Under the pieces are notes generated by a model. That model had not been told where the DNA came from and made no database searches. It worked only from the letters and a program-made list of their open reading frames with translations. From Bacillota bacterium (lineage in GTDB: Bacteria > Bacillota > Sulfobacillia > JAIMAT01): DNA of 57,367 bases. Location: assembly GCA_023511835.1 (NCBI GenBank), contig JAIMAT010000007.1:1-57367 (forward strand), given 5' to 3'. The position numbers and the translations under genes are program-made. Position 1 is the first letter of the stretch. Each line of letters starts with the position of its first letter. Shown one piece after another: positions 1 to 6,981 of the stretch.

Positions 1-113
1 CCGTCGCCGTCCAGCAGGTCCAGCGCCGCGCGCAGCTGCGCCTCCCGCTCCCCCAGGTTGGCGCCCAGCCCCAGGAAGCCCCGCCTCCAGCCCGCCGAAA
101 CCCGCGCCTCCAC
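1..113 (-). CDS. folK: Partial folK, hydroxymethyldihydropterin pyrophosphokinase (N-terminus only)
   Basis: The minus strand from a GTG at 113 reads through the window edge as about 37 residues containing the HPPK N-terminal signature FLGLGANLGERE followed by a helix (AQLRAALDLLD). HPPK transfers pyrophosphate from ATP to 6-hydroxymethyl-dihydropterin, the step before dihydropteroate synthase. It follows the folP-folB fusion by 34 bases, the usual folate operon order. A purine-rich stretch (GGAGAGGG) precedes the GTG. The rest of the gene lies outside the window, so catalytic residues cannot be checked. Confidence 0.85.
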   Translation of the reverse strand, partial: MEARVSAGWRRGFLGLGANLGEREAQLRAALDLLDGD

Positions 114-147
114 GCGCCCTCTCCGCTCCTCCCCCGCCGCTCCCCGC

Positions 148-1410
148 TCAGCCCGGCCAGCTCCAGCTCGCCACCACGTCGTCGAAGGGGTGGTGGAGCG
201 GCGCCTCCGGCTTGTGTACGCGCACCTCGAGGCCCGCCAGCGGTCCCGCGCCGAAGCGCTCCAGGAGCGCCGCGCCGATGCGGGCCGCCAGCGACTCGAT
301 CAGGTTGATCGGCTCCCCCTCCACCACCGCCCGCACCAGCCGGGCCACCGCCCCGTAATCGACCGACTCGCCCAACCGGTCGGCGCCCGGCCGGCCGGGC
401 GCCAACTCCAGGAGCACGTCCACGCGGAAGGGGTGGAGCCCGCTTCGCTCGTAGGCGCGCGCCCCGTGCCGACCGTAGAAGAGGAGCCCGCGCAGCTCCA
501 GGGCGACCCGGCCCTCCGGCCCGCCCGCCACGGCGGCGCGCCCGCGCGCCTCCGCGGCCGCGCGCACGGCGTCGGCCACGGCCAGCGCCCGCCGTGTCGG
601 CCCCACGTCGTGGACGCGGACCATGGCGGCGCCGGCGCGGGCGGCCAGCACAGCCAGGGCCAGCGATCCCTCCAGCCGCCGCTCGGGCGGCTGCCCGAGC
701 CAGCGGCCGGCCACCGCCTTGCGCGAGGCGCCCACCAGGAAGGGGTAGGCCGGCGGCATGGCTTCCTCCAGCCGCGCCATGAGCAGGAGGTCCTCCTCCA
801 CCCCCTTGCCGAAGCCGAGGCCGGGGTCGAGGAGGATGGCGCCGGGCGCGATCCCGGCCGCCAGCGCCCGCTCCGGCAGCTCCTCCATCTCCCGGCGGAA
901 GGTGGAGAGGTAGGCGTCCGCCTCGCCGGCGCCTGGCGGCACCGCGCCCCGGGGCCGCCCCCCGCGCCCGCCGCCGTGGACCAGGACCACCGGCACGCCC
1001 AGGCGCGCCAGGGTGGAGGCCATGGCGGGATCGCGGGCGAGTCCGCCCACGTCGTTGACCAGCGCTGCGCCGGCGCGCACCGCCGCCTCCGCCACCCGCG
1101 CCCGGTAGGTGTCCACCGAGAGCGGCACGCCCAGCCGCGCTCCCGCCAGCGCCTCCAGCACGGGCAACAGGCGGCGCAGCTCCTCCTCCTCATCCACCGG
1201 TCGGGCTCCGGGTCGCGTCGACTCCGCGCCCACGTCGATCAGGTCGGCCCCCTCCGCCACCATCTCCCGCGCCCGGCCCACCGCCGCCGCCGGCTCCAGC
1301 CAGCGCCCGCGGTCCGGCCCGTCGGCGAAGGAGTCGGGGGTGGCGTTGAGCACGCCCATCACCAGCGTCCGCCCGCCCAGGGCGGGCAGCACCTCGCGCC
1401 ACGTGGCCAC
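148..1410 (-). CDS. folP: Dihydropteroate synthase-dihydroneopterin aldolase fusion (FolP-FolB)
   Basis: This 420-residue protein joins two folate enzymes that are usually separate. Residues about 1-285 are dihydropteroate synthase: MGVLNATPDSF near the N-terminus, DVGAESTRPGA, SVDTYRARV, VNDVGGL, LDPGLGFGK and GASRKAVAGRWLG. Residues about 303-420 are dihydroneopterin aldolase: LRGLLFYGRHG, VDYGAVARLV and the lysine-bearing VRVHKPEAPL near the end. The usual pterin-site LMH-type motif reads LVHGGG here. FolB makes hydroxymethyl-dihydropterin and FolP condenses its pyrophosphate with p-aminobenzoate; folK, the intermediate kinase, follows at once. The order folP-folB-folK matches Bacillota folate operons, so the fusion probably arose by loss of the intervening stop. 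The fusion is continuous in frame and looks intact. Confidence 0.9.
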   Translation of the reverse strand: MATWREVLPALGGRTLVMGVLNATPDSFADGPDRGRWLEPAAAVGRAREMVAEGADLIDVGAESTRPGARPVDEEEELRRLLPVLEALAGARLGVPLSVDTYRARVAEAAVRAGAALVNDVGGLARDPAMASTLARLGVPVVLVHGGGRGGRPRGAVPPGAGEADAYLSTFRREMEELPERALAAGIAPGAILLDPGLGFGKGVEEDLLLMARLEEAMPPAYPFLVGASRKAVAGRWLGQPPERRLEGSLALAVLAARAGAAMVRVHDVGPTRRALAVADAVRAAAEARGRAAVAGGPEGRVALELRGLLFYGRHGARAYERSGLHPFRVDVLLELAPGRPGADRLGESVDYGAVARLVRAVVEGEPINLIESLAARIGAALLERFGAGPLAGLEVRVHKPEAPLHHPFDDVVASWSWPG

Positions 1411-1442
1411 CCGGTCTCCCGCCTCCTCTCGACGCCCTCCTT

Positions 1443-1742
1443 TTACCGCAGCAGGCCGCGGACCACCAGCCCGCCACCCAGCACCAGAAAGGCGGCGCCG
1501 GCGGCCAGCTGCAGGAGGCGCTCGGGCACCGCCCTCCCCAGCCAGCCGCCGGCCGCCGCACCCGCCGCCGCGTCCACCACCAGCGCCGCCGCCGCCCCCA
1601 GGAAGACGGCCAGCGGCGACCGGCTCTGCGCGGAGAGCAGGAGCACGCTCAGCTGCGTCTTGTCACCCAGCTCGGCCACCAGCACGACCCCGAAGGTCGA
1701 GAGCAGGAGGCGCCAGTCGACGGCGGCCCATCGCACGCCCAT
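1443..1742 (-). CDS. Half-size GDT1/TMEM165 (UPF0016) family membrane protein
   Basis: A 99-residue, strongly hydrophobic protein carrying the family signature E-x-G-D-K-T as ELGDKTQL near residue 25, with about three membrane helices. GDT1/TMEM165 proteins export or exchange Mn2+ or Ca2+ in several organisms. Full-length members have two copies of this module; this one has a single copy, so it would have to pair with itself or with a partner encoded elsewhere. It lies between ribU (45 bases upstream) and folP (32 bases downstream) on the same strand. The substrate is inferred from family only. Confidence 0.75.
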   Translation of the reverse strand: MGVRWAAVDWRLLLSTFGVVLVAELGDKTQLSVLLLSAQSRSPLAVFLGAAAALVVDAAAGAAAGGWLGRAVPERLLQLAAGAAFLVLGGGLVVRGLLR

Positions 1743-1787
1743 CCCCCCGCGGGGAGGAGTATGCGACGGGGCCCCGCGCCACCCGGC

Positions 1788-2429
1788 TCAGCGCGGGTGG
1801 CGCGCCTCCGCCAGGCTCCCGCTCCAGAGCAGCCGTCCCTCCTGTACCGGCACGCCCACCACCGGGGCCAGGCGCGGGTAGAGGAGCAGGACCAGGCCGG
1901 AGGAGAGGCCGGCCTTGACCAGGTTGAAGGGCAGGATGGTCCCCACCACCATGGGCGCCACCGCCTCCGCCGGCAGGTGGTAGAAGACGGGAAGGAACCA
2001 CGCGTAGTTGAGGGCGCTGAGCAGCCCGGCCATCAGCACCGTGCCGCCCGCCATGCCGGCCGCCGCCCCCCAGCGGGTGGGGAAGCGCCGCGCCGTCAGG
2101 CCGGTCACCGTCACCAGCGCCAGGCCGGCCAGCAGGTTGGGAAGGACGCCCAGCCAGCCGAACTCGGACTTGCCGGAGAGCAGGTAGAGCGCGTCTTTCA
2201 GGATCTCCACCAGCACCCCGCCCCAGGGTCCCATGGCCAGCGAGGCGAAGACCGCCGGCACGTCGCCGGCGTCGTACTTCAGGTAGGAGGGAAAGGGCGG
2301 AAGCGGTACCTCCAAGAGGAACATGAGGGCGAAAGCCATGGCGCCCAGCACCGCCAGGCGCACCATCTGCACCAGCGTCAGACCGAAGGCCAGCCGTCGA
2401 ACCCCGTTCTCCACCGCGCACGCCTCCAC
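1788..2429 (-). CDS. ribU: Riboflavin ECF transporter S component, RibU-like
   Basis: A membrane protein of about 213 residues with five or six hydrophobic helices. The stretch LKYDAGDVPAVF...GPWGGVLVEILKDALYLL is the RibU pattern (K-x-D-x-x-D-x-P, then G-P-x-x-G-V-x-I-E-x-x-K). An FMN riboswitch with its own terminator lies directly upstream, which supports riboflavin as the substrate. No ATPase or EcfT gene is adjacent, but ecfA1-ecfA2-ecfT lie about 8 kb away in this window, so this looks like a solitary (group II) S component. The start was set at a GTG after GGGAGGC; a second GTG at 2414 also has a good Shine-Dalgarno sequence (GGAGG, 8 bases) and may be the true start. Confidence 0.88.
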   Translation of the reverse strand: MEACAVENGVRRLAFGLTLVQMVRLAVLGAMAFALMFLLEVPLPPFPSYLKYDAGDVPAVFASLAMGPWGGVLVEILKDALYLLSGKSEFGWLGVLPNLLAGLALVTVTGLTARRFPTRWGAAAGMAGGTVLMAGLLSALNYAWFLPVFYHLPAEAVAPMVVGTILPFNLVKAGLSSGLVLLLYPRLAPVVGVPVQEGRLLWSGSLAEARHPR

Positions 2430-2453
2430 GCCAGGCCGCCTCCCGGGCCCATC

Positions 2454-2479
2454 AAAAAACCCCGGGCGGAAACCCGGGG
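2454..2479 (-). terminator. Intrinsic terminator of the FMN riboswitch expression platform
   Basis: On the minus strand CCCCGGG, a six-base loop and CCCGGGG are followed at once by six T residues. It sits between the FMN aptamer and the ribU start, the expected place for a flavin-dependent attenuator that stops ribU transcription when FMN is bound. Confidence 0.9.
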
Positions 2480-2562
2480 CCTCTTGGGACCAGCAGGCGA
2501 AGGCCCGCGGCACATCACGCCGGCATCCACCGGCGGCGCCACCGCGCGGCACCACGCTGCTC

Positions 2563-2712
2563 CTTCTCCCATCCGGACTGTACCGTCGGCGCCGGGATCG
2601 CACCGGCTCCACCGCTTGCGCGGGTCGCGGGCTCGTCGAGCCGTCCTGGCGGCTCGCATCACCGCCGGTCAGGAATTGGGGCCGCAGCCCCTCACCTTGC
2701 CCCGAAGGAGAC
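2563..2712 (-). ncRNA. FMN riboswitch (RFN element)
   Basis: Reading the minus strand from 2712, the conserved RFN blocks occur in order: CCTTCGGGGCAAGGTGAGG, CCTGACCGGCGGTGATGCGAG, GAGCCCGCGA, GGTGCGATCCCGGCGCCGAC and finally AGTCCGGATGGGAGAAGGAG near 2580-2563. These match the six-helix FMN aptamer. It begins within about 30 bases of the end of the upstream ABC ATPase gene and controls the ribU-like gene through the terminator at 2454-2479. Exact end points are approximate. Confidence 0.94.
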
Positions 2713-2738
2713 CAGCCTGTGCAGTTGTCGACGCCAGC

Positions 2739-3578
2739 TTAGCACGGCGGCTCCATCGCCGGCAAGGCGGGCAGCGGGCGCGGGCCGGCCGGCGGCAGCA
2801 GGTGCACCTGGGGTACGCCCAGCACGGGGTGGCGCACCACCGCCAGCGGCGTCCGGTAGACGGCCTCCAGCAGGTCGGGGCGGAGCACTTCCTCCGGGCG
2901 TCCCTGGGCCACCAGACGGCCCCCGGAGAGGACGAGCAGTCGGTCGCAGAAGAGCGCGGCCAGGTTGACGTCGTGCAGGGCGGCCAGGACGGCCAGACCG
3001 GCCTCCGCCTGGCGCCGGACGAGCTCCAGCAGCTCCGCCTGGTAGCGGAGGTCCAGGTGGGCGGTGGGCTCGTCCAGCAGGAGCACCTTCGGCTCCTGGG
3101 CCAGCGCCTGGGCGAGGAGGACGCGCTGCCGCTCGCCCCCGCTCAGCTCCAGGAAGGGCCGGTCGGCCAGCTCCAGCGCCCCGCTCGCGGCCAGGGCGCG
3201 CTCCACCGCCCTCCCCCCGTCGGCCGCCGCACCGCCGTGGACGTAGCGCCCCATCTCCACCACGTCGCGCACCGTCAGGCCGGCGGGCTCCGGCTCGCCC
3301 TGGGGGAGGACGGCCAGCCGACGCGCGCGCTGCGAGGCGCGCCCCCCGGCCTCCAGCCCCTCGAGACGCACCCGCCCCGCCTCCGGCTCCAGCGCCCCGG
3401 CCAGCAGTCGGATCAGCGTGCTCTTGCCGGCGCCGTTGGGGCCCAGCAGCCCCGCCACCTCCCCGCCGCGCAGCTCCAGCGAAATCCCTCGGACGACCAG
3501 GCGGCGCCGGTAGCCGCCCGCCAGGTCGCGCGCCTCCACGCGCACGGACTCCTTCACCGGCCGGTCGAGCGCGGCCAC
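2739..3578 (-). CDS. btuD: ABC transporter ATPase, cobalamin/iron-chelate type (BtuD/FecE-like)
   Basis: A 279-residue ABC ATPase with Walker A GPNGAGKST near residue 47, signature LSGGERQR, Walker B VLLLDEPTAHLD and switch histidine in ALHDVNLA, as in FecE/BtuD/FhuC proteins. It overlaps the upstream permease gene by 25 bases, implying translational coupling; the GTG start follows GGAGG by 8 bases. A cobalamin riboswitch heads the transcript, so vitamin B12 or a cobinamide is the best substrate guess, though family members also carry haem and siderophores. The C-terminus is proline-rich and has no recognised domain. Confidence 0.88.
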   Translation of the reverse strand: MAALDRPVKESVRVEARDLAGGYRRRLVVRGISLELRGGEVAGLLGPNGAGKSTLIRLLAGALEPEAGRVRLEGLEAGGRASQRARRLAVLPQGEPEPAGLTVRDVVEMGRYVHGGAAADGGRAVERALAASGALELADRPFLELSGGERQRVLLAQALAQEPKVLLLDEPTAHLDLRYQAELLELVRRQAEAGLAVLAALHDVNLAALFCDRLLVLSGGRLVAQGRPEEVLRPDLLEAVYRTPLAVVRHPVLGVPQVHLLPPAGPRPLPALPAMEPPC

Positions 3579-4645
3579 CGCTCCCGCCTCCCCTCGACGC
3601 GCAAGAGGACGAGCAAAAAGACTGGCGCCCCTGCCAGCGCCGTCACCACCCCCACGGGCAGCTCGCCCGGCGCGACCGCCGTCCGCGCCAGCAGGTCGGC
3701 CGCCACCAGCGCCGCCGCGCCGCCCAGCGCCGCCAGGGGGAGGAGCCAGGCGTGCCCGGCGCCGCCGAGAAGGCGCAGCAGGTGCGGCACGAGCAGGCCG
3801 ACGAAGCCGATCATGCCCGCCAGCGCCACCGCACCCGCGGTGAGGAGCGAGGTGGCCACCAGCAGCCAGCCCAGCTGGCGCCCCACCTCCACGCCCAGGT
3901 AGCCGGCCCGCTCCTCGCCCATAAGGAGTGCGTCCAGCTCACGGTGGCGCGCCAGGGCCAGCGCGAGCCCCAGCAGCACCGGCGGAGCCGCCAGCGCCAC
4001 CGCCCGCCAGTCGGCGCCGGAGAAGCCTCCCAGCAGCCAGAAGGTGATGGGCCCCAGCCGGGCGGGCTCCAGGCTGGCTACCAGCGAGACGCCGGCGGAG
4101 AGGAGGGAGGAGAGCGCCACGCCGGCCAGGAGCAGGCTGGCCGGCCCCGGCCGGCCGAGCAGGCGCGCCAGCGCCGCCACGGCGCCGAGGGTGGCGGTCG
4201 CCCCGGCGAAGGCGGCCACGGGCAGCGCCCACCAGGCCAGACCCCAGCCGGCGGGTCCGGGAAGGGCCGGCAGGAAGGCGATGACCAGGGTGGCGGCCAG
4301 CGCCGCCCCGCTGGAGAGCCCGAGCACGTACGGATCGGCCAACGGATTGCGGAAGACGGCCTGGAGCACCGCCCCCGAGACGGCCAGGGCGGCGCCGGTG
4401 AGCGCCGCCAGTAGCACGCGTGGCAGGCGGATCTGGAGCAGGATGACCAGGCGCGTAGGGTCGAGACGGTTCGGCGGCAGGATCGGGACGGCGCCCACCG
4501 CCAGGCCGGCCAGAAGGGCCAGCAGAAGGGTGAAGGCCGCCGCCAGCGCCAGCAGGTGGCGCCTGGGACGGCGCGGATCAGGGGGCAGGCTGTGGCGCCG
4601 GGAGCCGGGCGCCGGCGGACCGGCCGGTGGCGGGACGGCTTGCAC
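3554..4645 (-). CDS. btuC: ABC transporter permease, FecCD/BtuC family
   Basis: A 363-residue polytopic protein with about ten hydrophobic helices. The family signature RNPLADPYVLGLSSGAAL follows LPRVLLAALTGAALAVSG, and GFVGLLVPHLLRLL near the C-terminus is the typical FecCD/BtuC motif that contacts the ATPase. It starts at a GTG after GGGAGGAG, just downstream of a cobalamin riboswitch. Together with the overlapping ATPase gene it should form the core of a B12-type importer. The periplasmic-type binding protein (btuF) normally found with it is not in this window. The proline/arginine-rich first 28 residues are probably cytoplasmic. Confidence 0.88.
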   Translation of the reverse strand: MQAVPPPAGPPAPGSRRHSLPPDPRRPRRHLLALAAAFTLLLALLAGLAVGAVPILPPNRLDPTRLVILLQIRLPRVLLAALTGAALAVSGAVLQAVFRNPLADPYVLGLSSGAALAATLVIAFLPALPGPAGWGLAWWALPVAAFAGATATLGAVAALARLLGRPGPASLLLAGVALSSLLSAGVSLVASLEPARLGPITFWLLGGFSGADWRAVALAAPPVLLGLALALARHRELDALLMGEERAGYLGVEVGRQLGWLLVATSLLTAGAVALAGMIGFVGLLVPHLLRLLGGAGHAWLLPLAALGGAAALVAADLLARTAVAPGELPVGVVTALAGAPVFLLVLLRVEGRRERWPRSTGR

Positions 4646-4737
4646 CGCGCGGTTCTCCTCCCTGCGAGCCCCGCGAGAAGAACCGGCTCCCGTCGGGTCG
4701 GCCGAAAGGCGGGCACGCCCCGAAGACCGCGGGGGAC

Positions 4738-4952
4738 CGCTTCGATCCGGGCAGGTCTCCTGGCTCCCGTTCCTCGGGCCCGGCGGCCTTCCCGCGGCCA
4801 GGGCGACCGCAGTGGCGCCTTTGCCGGACCCTCCCGGTCACAGTGGCGGTTCCGCGCCGGAATCGCCCCGCGCCCCCGCCCGGCGGGCGGGCGCGCGAAG
4901 GGCTCACCGGACTTCCCTATTCTCCCCCGGGGCTCGCCGCGGGGGCACCCGG
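4738..4952 (-). ncRNA. Cobalamin (B12) riboswitch
   Basis: The minus strand shows the B12 aptamer blocks in order: GGTGCC near 4950, AATAGGGAAGTCCGGTGAG, an extended GC-rich arm, GATTCCGGCGCGGAACC, the B12 box GCCACTGTGACCGGGAGGG, a second GCGCCACTGC, CGGGAAGGCCG and the closing GAGCCAGGAGACCTGCC near 4750. It lies 90 bases upstream of the btuC-like start. I see no U-rich terminator after it, so control may act on translation by hiding the ribosome-binding site. It accounts for most of the 350-base gap between fur and btuC. Confidence 0.95.
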
Positions 4953-4999
4953 ATCCTCACTGCCCGTGCAGGCCGCCGCCTGCCGGGCGGGCGGGGCGG

Positions 5000-5455
5000 T
5001 CAGCGCCCCGCCTCGCGCCGCCGCTCGCGGCAGTCGGCGCAGAGGCCGTAGAACTTGAGCTCCCGGTCGGAGATGCGGAAGCCGGTCCGCCTTCCGATCT
5101 CCGCCTCCAGCTCGGCCAGCAGGGCGTCCGGCTGGAACTCCTCCACGCGTCCGCAGGCGGTGCAGACCAGGTGCAGGTGGCGCTGCCCCGTCCCCCGGTC
5201 CAGCTCGTAGCGGGCGCGCCCGTCGCCCAGCTCCAGCTTGTCCAGAACGCCCAGGTCGCTGAGCAGGTCCAGCGTGCGATAGATGGTGGCCAGGCCCACC
5301 TCGGGGTTCTGCTGGCGCACCTCCGCGTAGACGTCGTCGGCGCTCAGATGCTCGCCGGGATGGCGGAAGAAGACCTCCACCACGCGCCTGCGCTGCGGCG
5401 TCAGCTTCAGCTCGTGCGCCGCCAGCGTCTGGAGTACCGCCTCGACGTCCGTCAC
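5000..5455 (-). CDS. Fur/PerR-family metal-dependent repressor
   Basis: A 151-residue Fur-family regulator. The winged-helix N-terminus contains KLTPQRRRVVEVFF and GLATIYRTLDLL; the dimerisation domain has RHLHLVCTACG and LCADCRE, giving two CXXC pairs (C98/C101 and C139/C142) for a structural zinc. I chose the GTG at 5455 because GAGGTG lies six bases before it; an in-frame GTG at 5464 is less well placed. Sequence alone does not decide between iron (Fur), peroxide (PerR) or zinc (Zur) sensing. It precedes the B12-importer genes on the same strand and is divergent from accC. Confidence 0.9.
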   Translation of the reverse strand: MTDVEAVLQTLAAHELKLTPQRRRVVEVFFRHPGEHLSADDVYAEVRQQNPEVGLATIYRTLDLLSDLGVLDKLELGDGRARYELDRGTGQRHLHLVCTACGRVEEFQPDALLAELEAEIGRRTGFRISDRELKFYGLCADCRERRREAGR

Positions 5456-5473
5456 CGGGCCCACCTCGGGTCC

Positions 5474-5479
5474 ATTGTA
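5474..5479 (-). promoter_or_regulatory. Probable -10 box for the fur-family gene
   Basis: The minus strand has TACAAT about 20 bases upstream of the chosen GTG start. The -35 region is GC-rich and not recognisable, so this is a partial promoter call. The 150-base intergenic stretch must also hold the divergent accC promoter; on the plus strand TTGTGC and TAGGCT spaced 17 bases apart (about 5489-5517) are a weak candidate. Confidence 0.4.
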
Positions 5480-5607
5480 GCGCAGGGTTTGTGCCGGCCG
5501 GCTGCGAAGTGTAGGCTGGGGCCGGCCCCCGGAGTGCGCCGGCGGGGCGGCTTGAGCCGCCCGGATGACCGGCGCCGGGCGCCCGCCGCTTCGCGGGAGG
5601 GGAGCGC

Positions 5608-6981
5608 GTGTTCCGCAAGGTCCTGGTGGCCAATCGCGGCGAGATCGCCGTGCGCGTCATCCGCGCCTGCCACGAGATGAACATCGAGGCGGTGGCCGTT
5701 TACTCCGAGGCGGACGTCGACTCGCTGGCCGTCCGCCTCGCCGACGAAGCCTACCCCATCGGCCCCGCCCCGGCCAGCCAGTCGTATCTCAACATCGCCC
5801 GGCTGGTGGAGGTGGCGCGCCAGTCCGGGGCCGACGCCGTCCACCCCGGGTACGGCTTCCTTTCGGAGAACGAGGCCTTCGCCCGGGCGGTGGGGGAGGC
5901 AGGCCTGACGTTCATCGGCCCGACCCCCGAGGCGATCCAGGCGATGGGCGTCAAGGCCGAGGCACGCGAGCGCATGCGCCGCGCCGGCGTTCCCGTCATC
6001 CCGGGCTCCGAGGGGCCGGTGCGGAGCGTGGAGGAGGCGCGACGGGTGGCCGAGCAGATCGGCTACCCCCTTCTGATCAAGGCCTCGGCCGGGGGCGGCG
6101 GCCGCGGCATCCGCGTGGTGGAGGAGCCCTCGCAGCTGGAGCCGCTCCTGGAGAGCGCCGCGCGGGAGGCCGTCTCCGGTTTCGGCTCGGGCGAGGTCTA
6201 CCTGGAGCGGCTCTTGCGCGCGCCGCGCCATGTCGAGTTCCAGGTGGTGGGCGACCGGTTGGGCGAGGTGGTCCACCTCTGGGAGCGCGACTCTTCGCTC
6301 CAGCGCCGGCGCCAGAAAGTGGTGGAGGAGGCGCCCAGCCCCATCGTCACCGCGGCGCTCCGCCGCCGCATGGGCGAGGCGGCCGTGCGCGCGGCCCGCG
6401 CCATCGGCTACCACACCGCTGGCACCGTCGAGTTCCTGGTCGACGGGAACGGCGACTTCTACTTCATCGAGATGAATACGCGCATCCAGGTGGAGCACCC
6501 GACCACCGAGTGGATCAGCGGACTCGACCTGGTCAAGCTCCAGATCCGCACCGCGGCAGGGGAGCCCCTGGGCTTCACCCAGGGCGATGTCCGGCCGCGG
6601 GGCTGGTCCATCGAGTTCCGCATCAACGTCGAGGATCCGCGCCGCAACTTCATCCCCTCGCCGGGGGCCATCACCGACTACCACGAGCCCGGCGGCCCGG
6701 GCGTGCGCGTGGACAGCGCCGCCTACGTCGGCTACGCCGTCCAGCCCTTCTACGACTCGCTCCTGGCCAAGCTGGTGGTCTGGGGGAACGACCGCGAGGA
6801 GGCGCTGGCCCGTGCCGCCCGCGCCCTGGACGAGTACCGCGTAGAGGGCGTGCAGACTACGCTGGAGATGCACCGCGCGCTCGTCGGCCATCCCGACTTC
6901 CGCGCAGGCCGCTACCACACGCAGTGGCTGGAGGGCGTCTTTCTCCCGGCCTTTCAGCGCGCCCCGGCCGTGCCGCGCTGA
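5608..6981 (+). CDS. accC: Biotin carboxylase (acetyl-/acyl-CoA or pyruvate carboxylase subunit A)
   Basis: A 457-residue biotin carboxylase, which carboxylates protein-bound biotin with ATP and bicarbonate. Visible landmarks: VLVANRGEIAVRVIRA at the N-terminus, HPGYGFLSEN, the glycine-rich ATP loop KASAGGGGRGIR, and MNTRIQVEHPTTE. K116, K237, E275, E288, R292 and R338 match the E. coli catalytic set. Two usual residues differ: the normal RDCSxQRRHQK reads RDSSLQRRRQK (S229, R235). The GTG start follows GGGAGGGG. It is the only plus-strand protein gene here, with no accB, accA or accD nearby, so which carboxylase it serves is unclear. Its 3' end overlaps the convergent cwlD by 28 bases. Confidence 0.92.
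   Translation: MFRKVLVANRGEIAVRVIRACHEMNIEAVAVYSEADVDSLAVRLADEAYPIGPAPASQSYLNIARLVEVARQSGADAVHPGYGFLSENEAFARAVGEAGLTFIGPTPEAIQAMGVKAEARERMRRAGVPVIPGSEGPVRSVEEARRVAEQIGYPLLIKASAGGGGRGIRVVEEPSQLEPLLESAAREAVSGFGSGEVYLERLLRAPRHVEFQVVGDRLGEVVHLWERDSSLQRRRQKVVEEAPSPIVTAALRRRMGEAAVRAARAIGYHTAGTVEFLVDGNGDFYFIEMNTRIQVEHPTTEWISGLDLVKLQIRTAAGEPLGFTQGDVRPRGWSIEFRINVEDPRRNFIPSPGAITDYHEPGGPGVRVDSAAYVGYAVQPFYDSLLAKLVVWGNDREEALARAARALDEYRVEGVQTTLEMHRALVGHPDFRAGRYHTQWLEGVFLPAFQRAPAVPR

Noticed and set aside
58-1881. A 607-codon plus-strand frame over folP-folB
   Set aside because: Proline/arginine-rich shadow of the folate genes.
1761-3902. A 713-codon plus-strand frame over ribU, the FMN riboswitch and btuD
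   Set aside because: It crosses a clear riboswitch and two real genes on the other strand; no domain seen.
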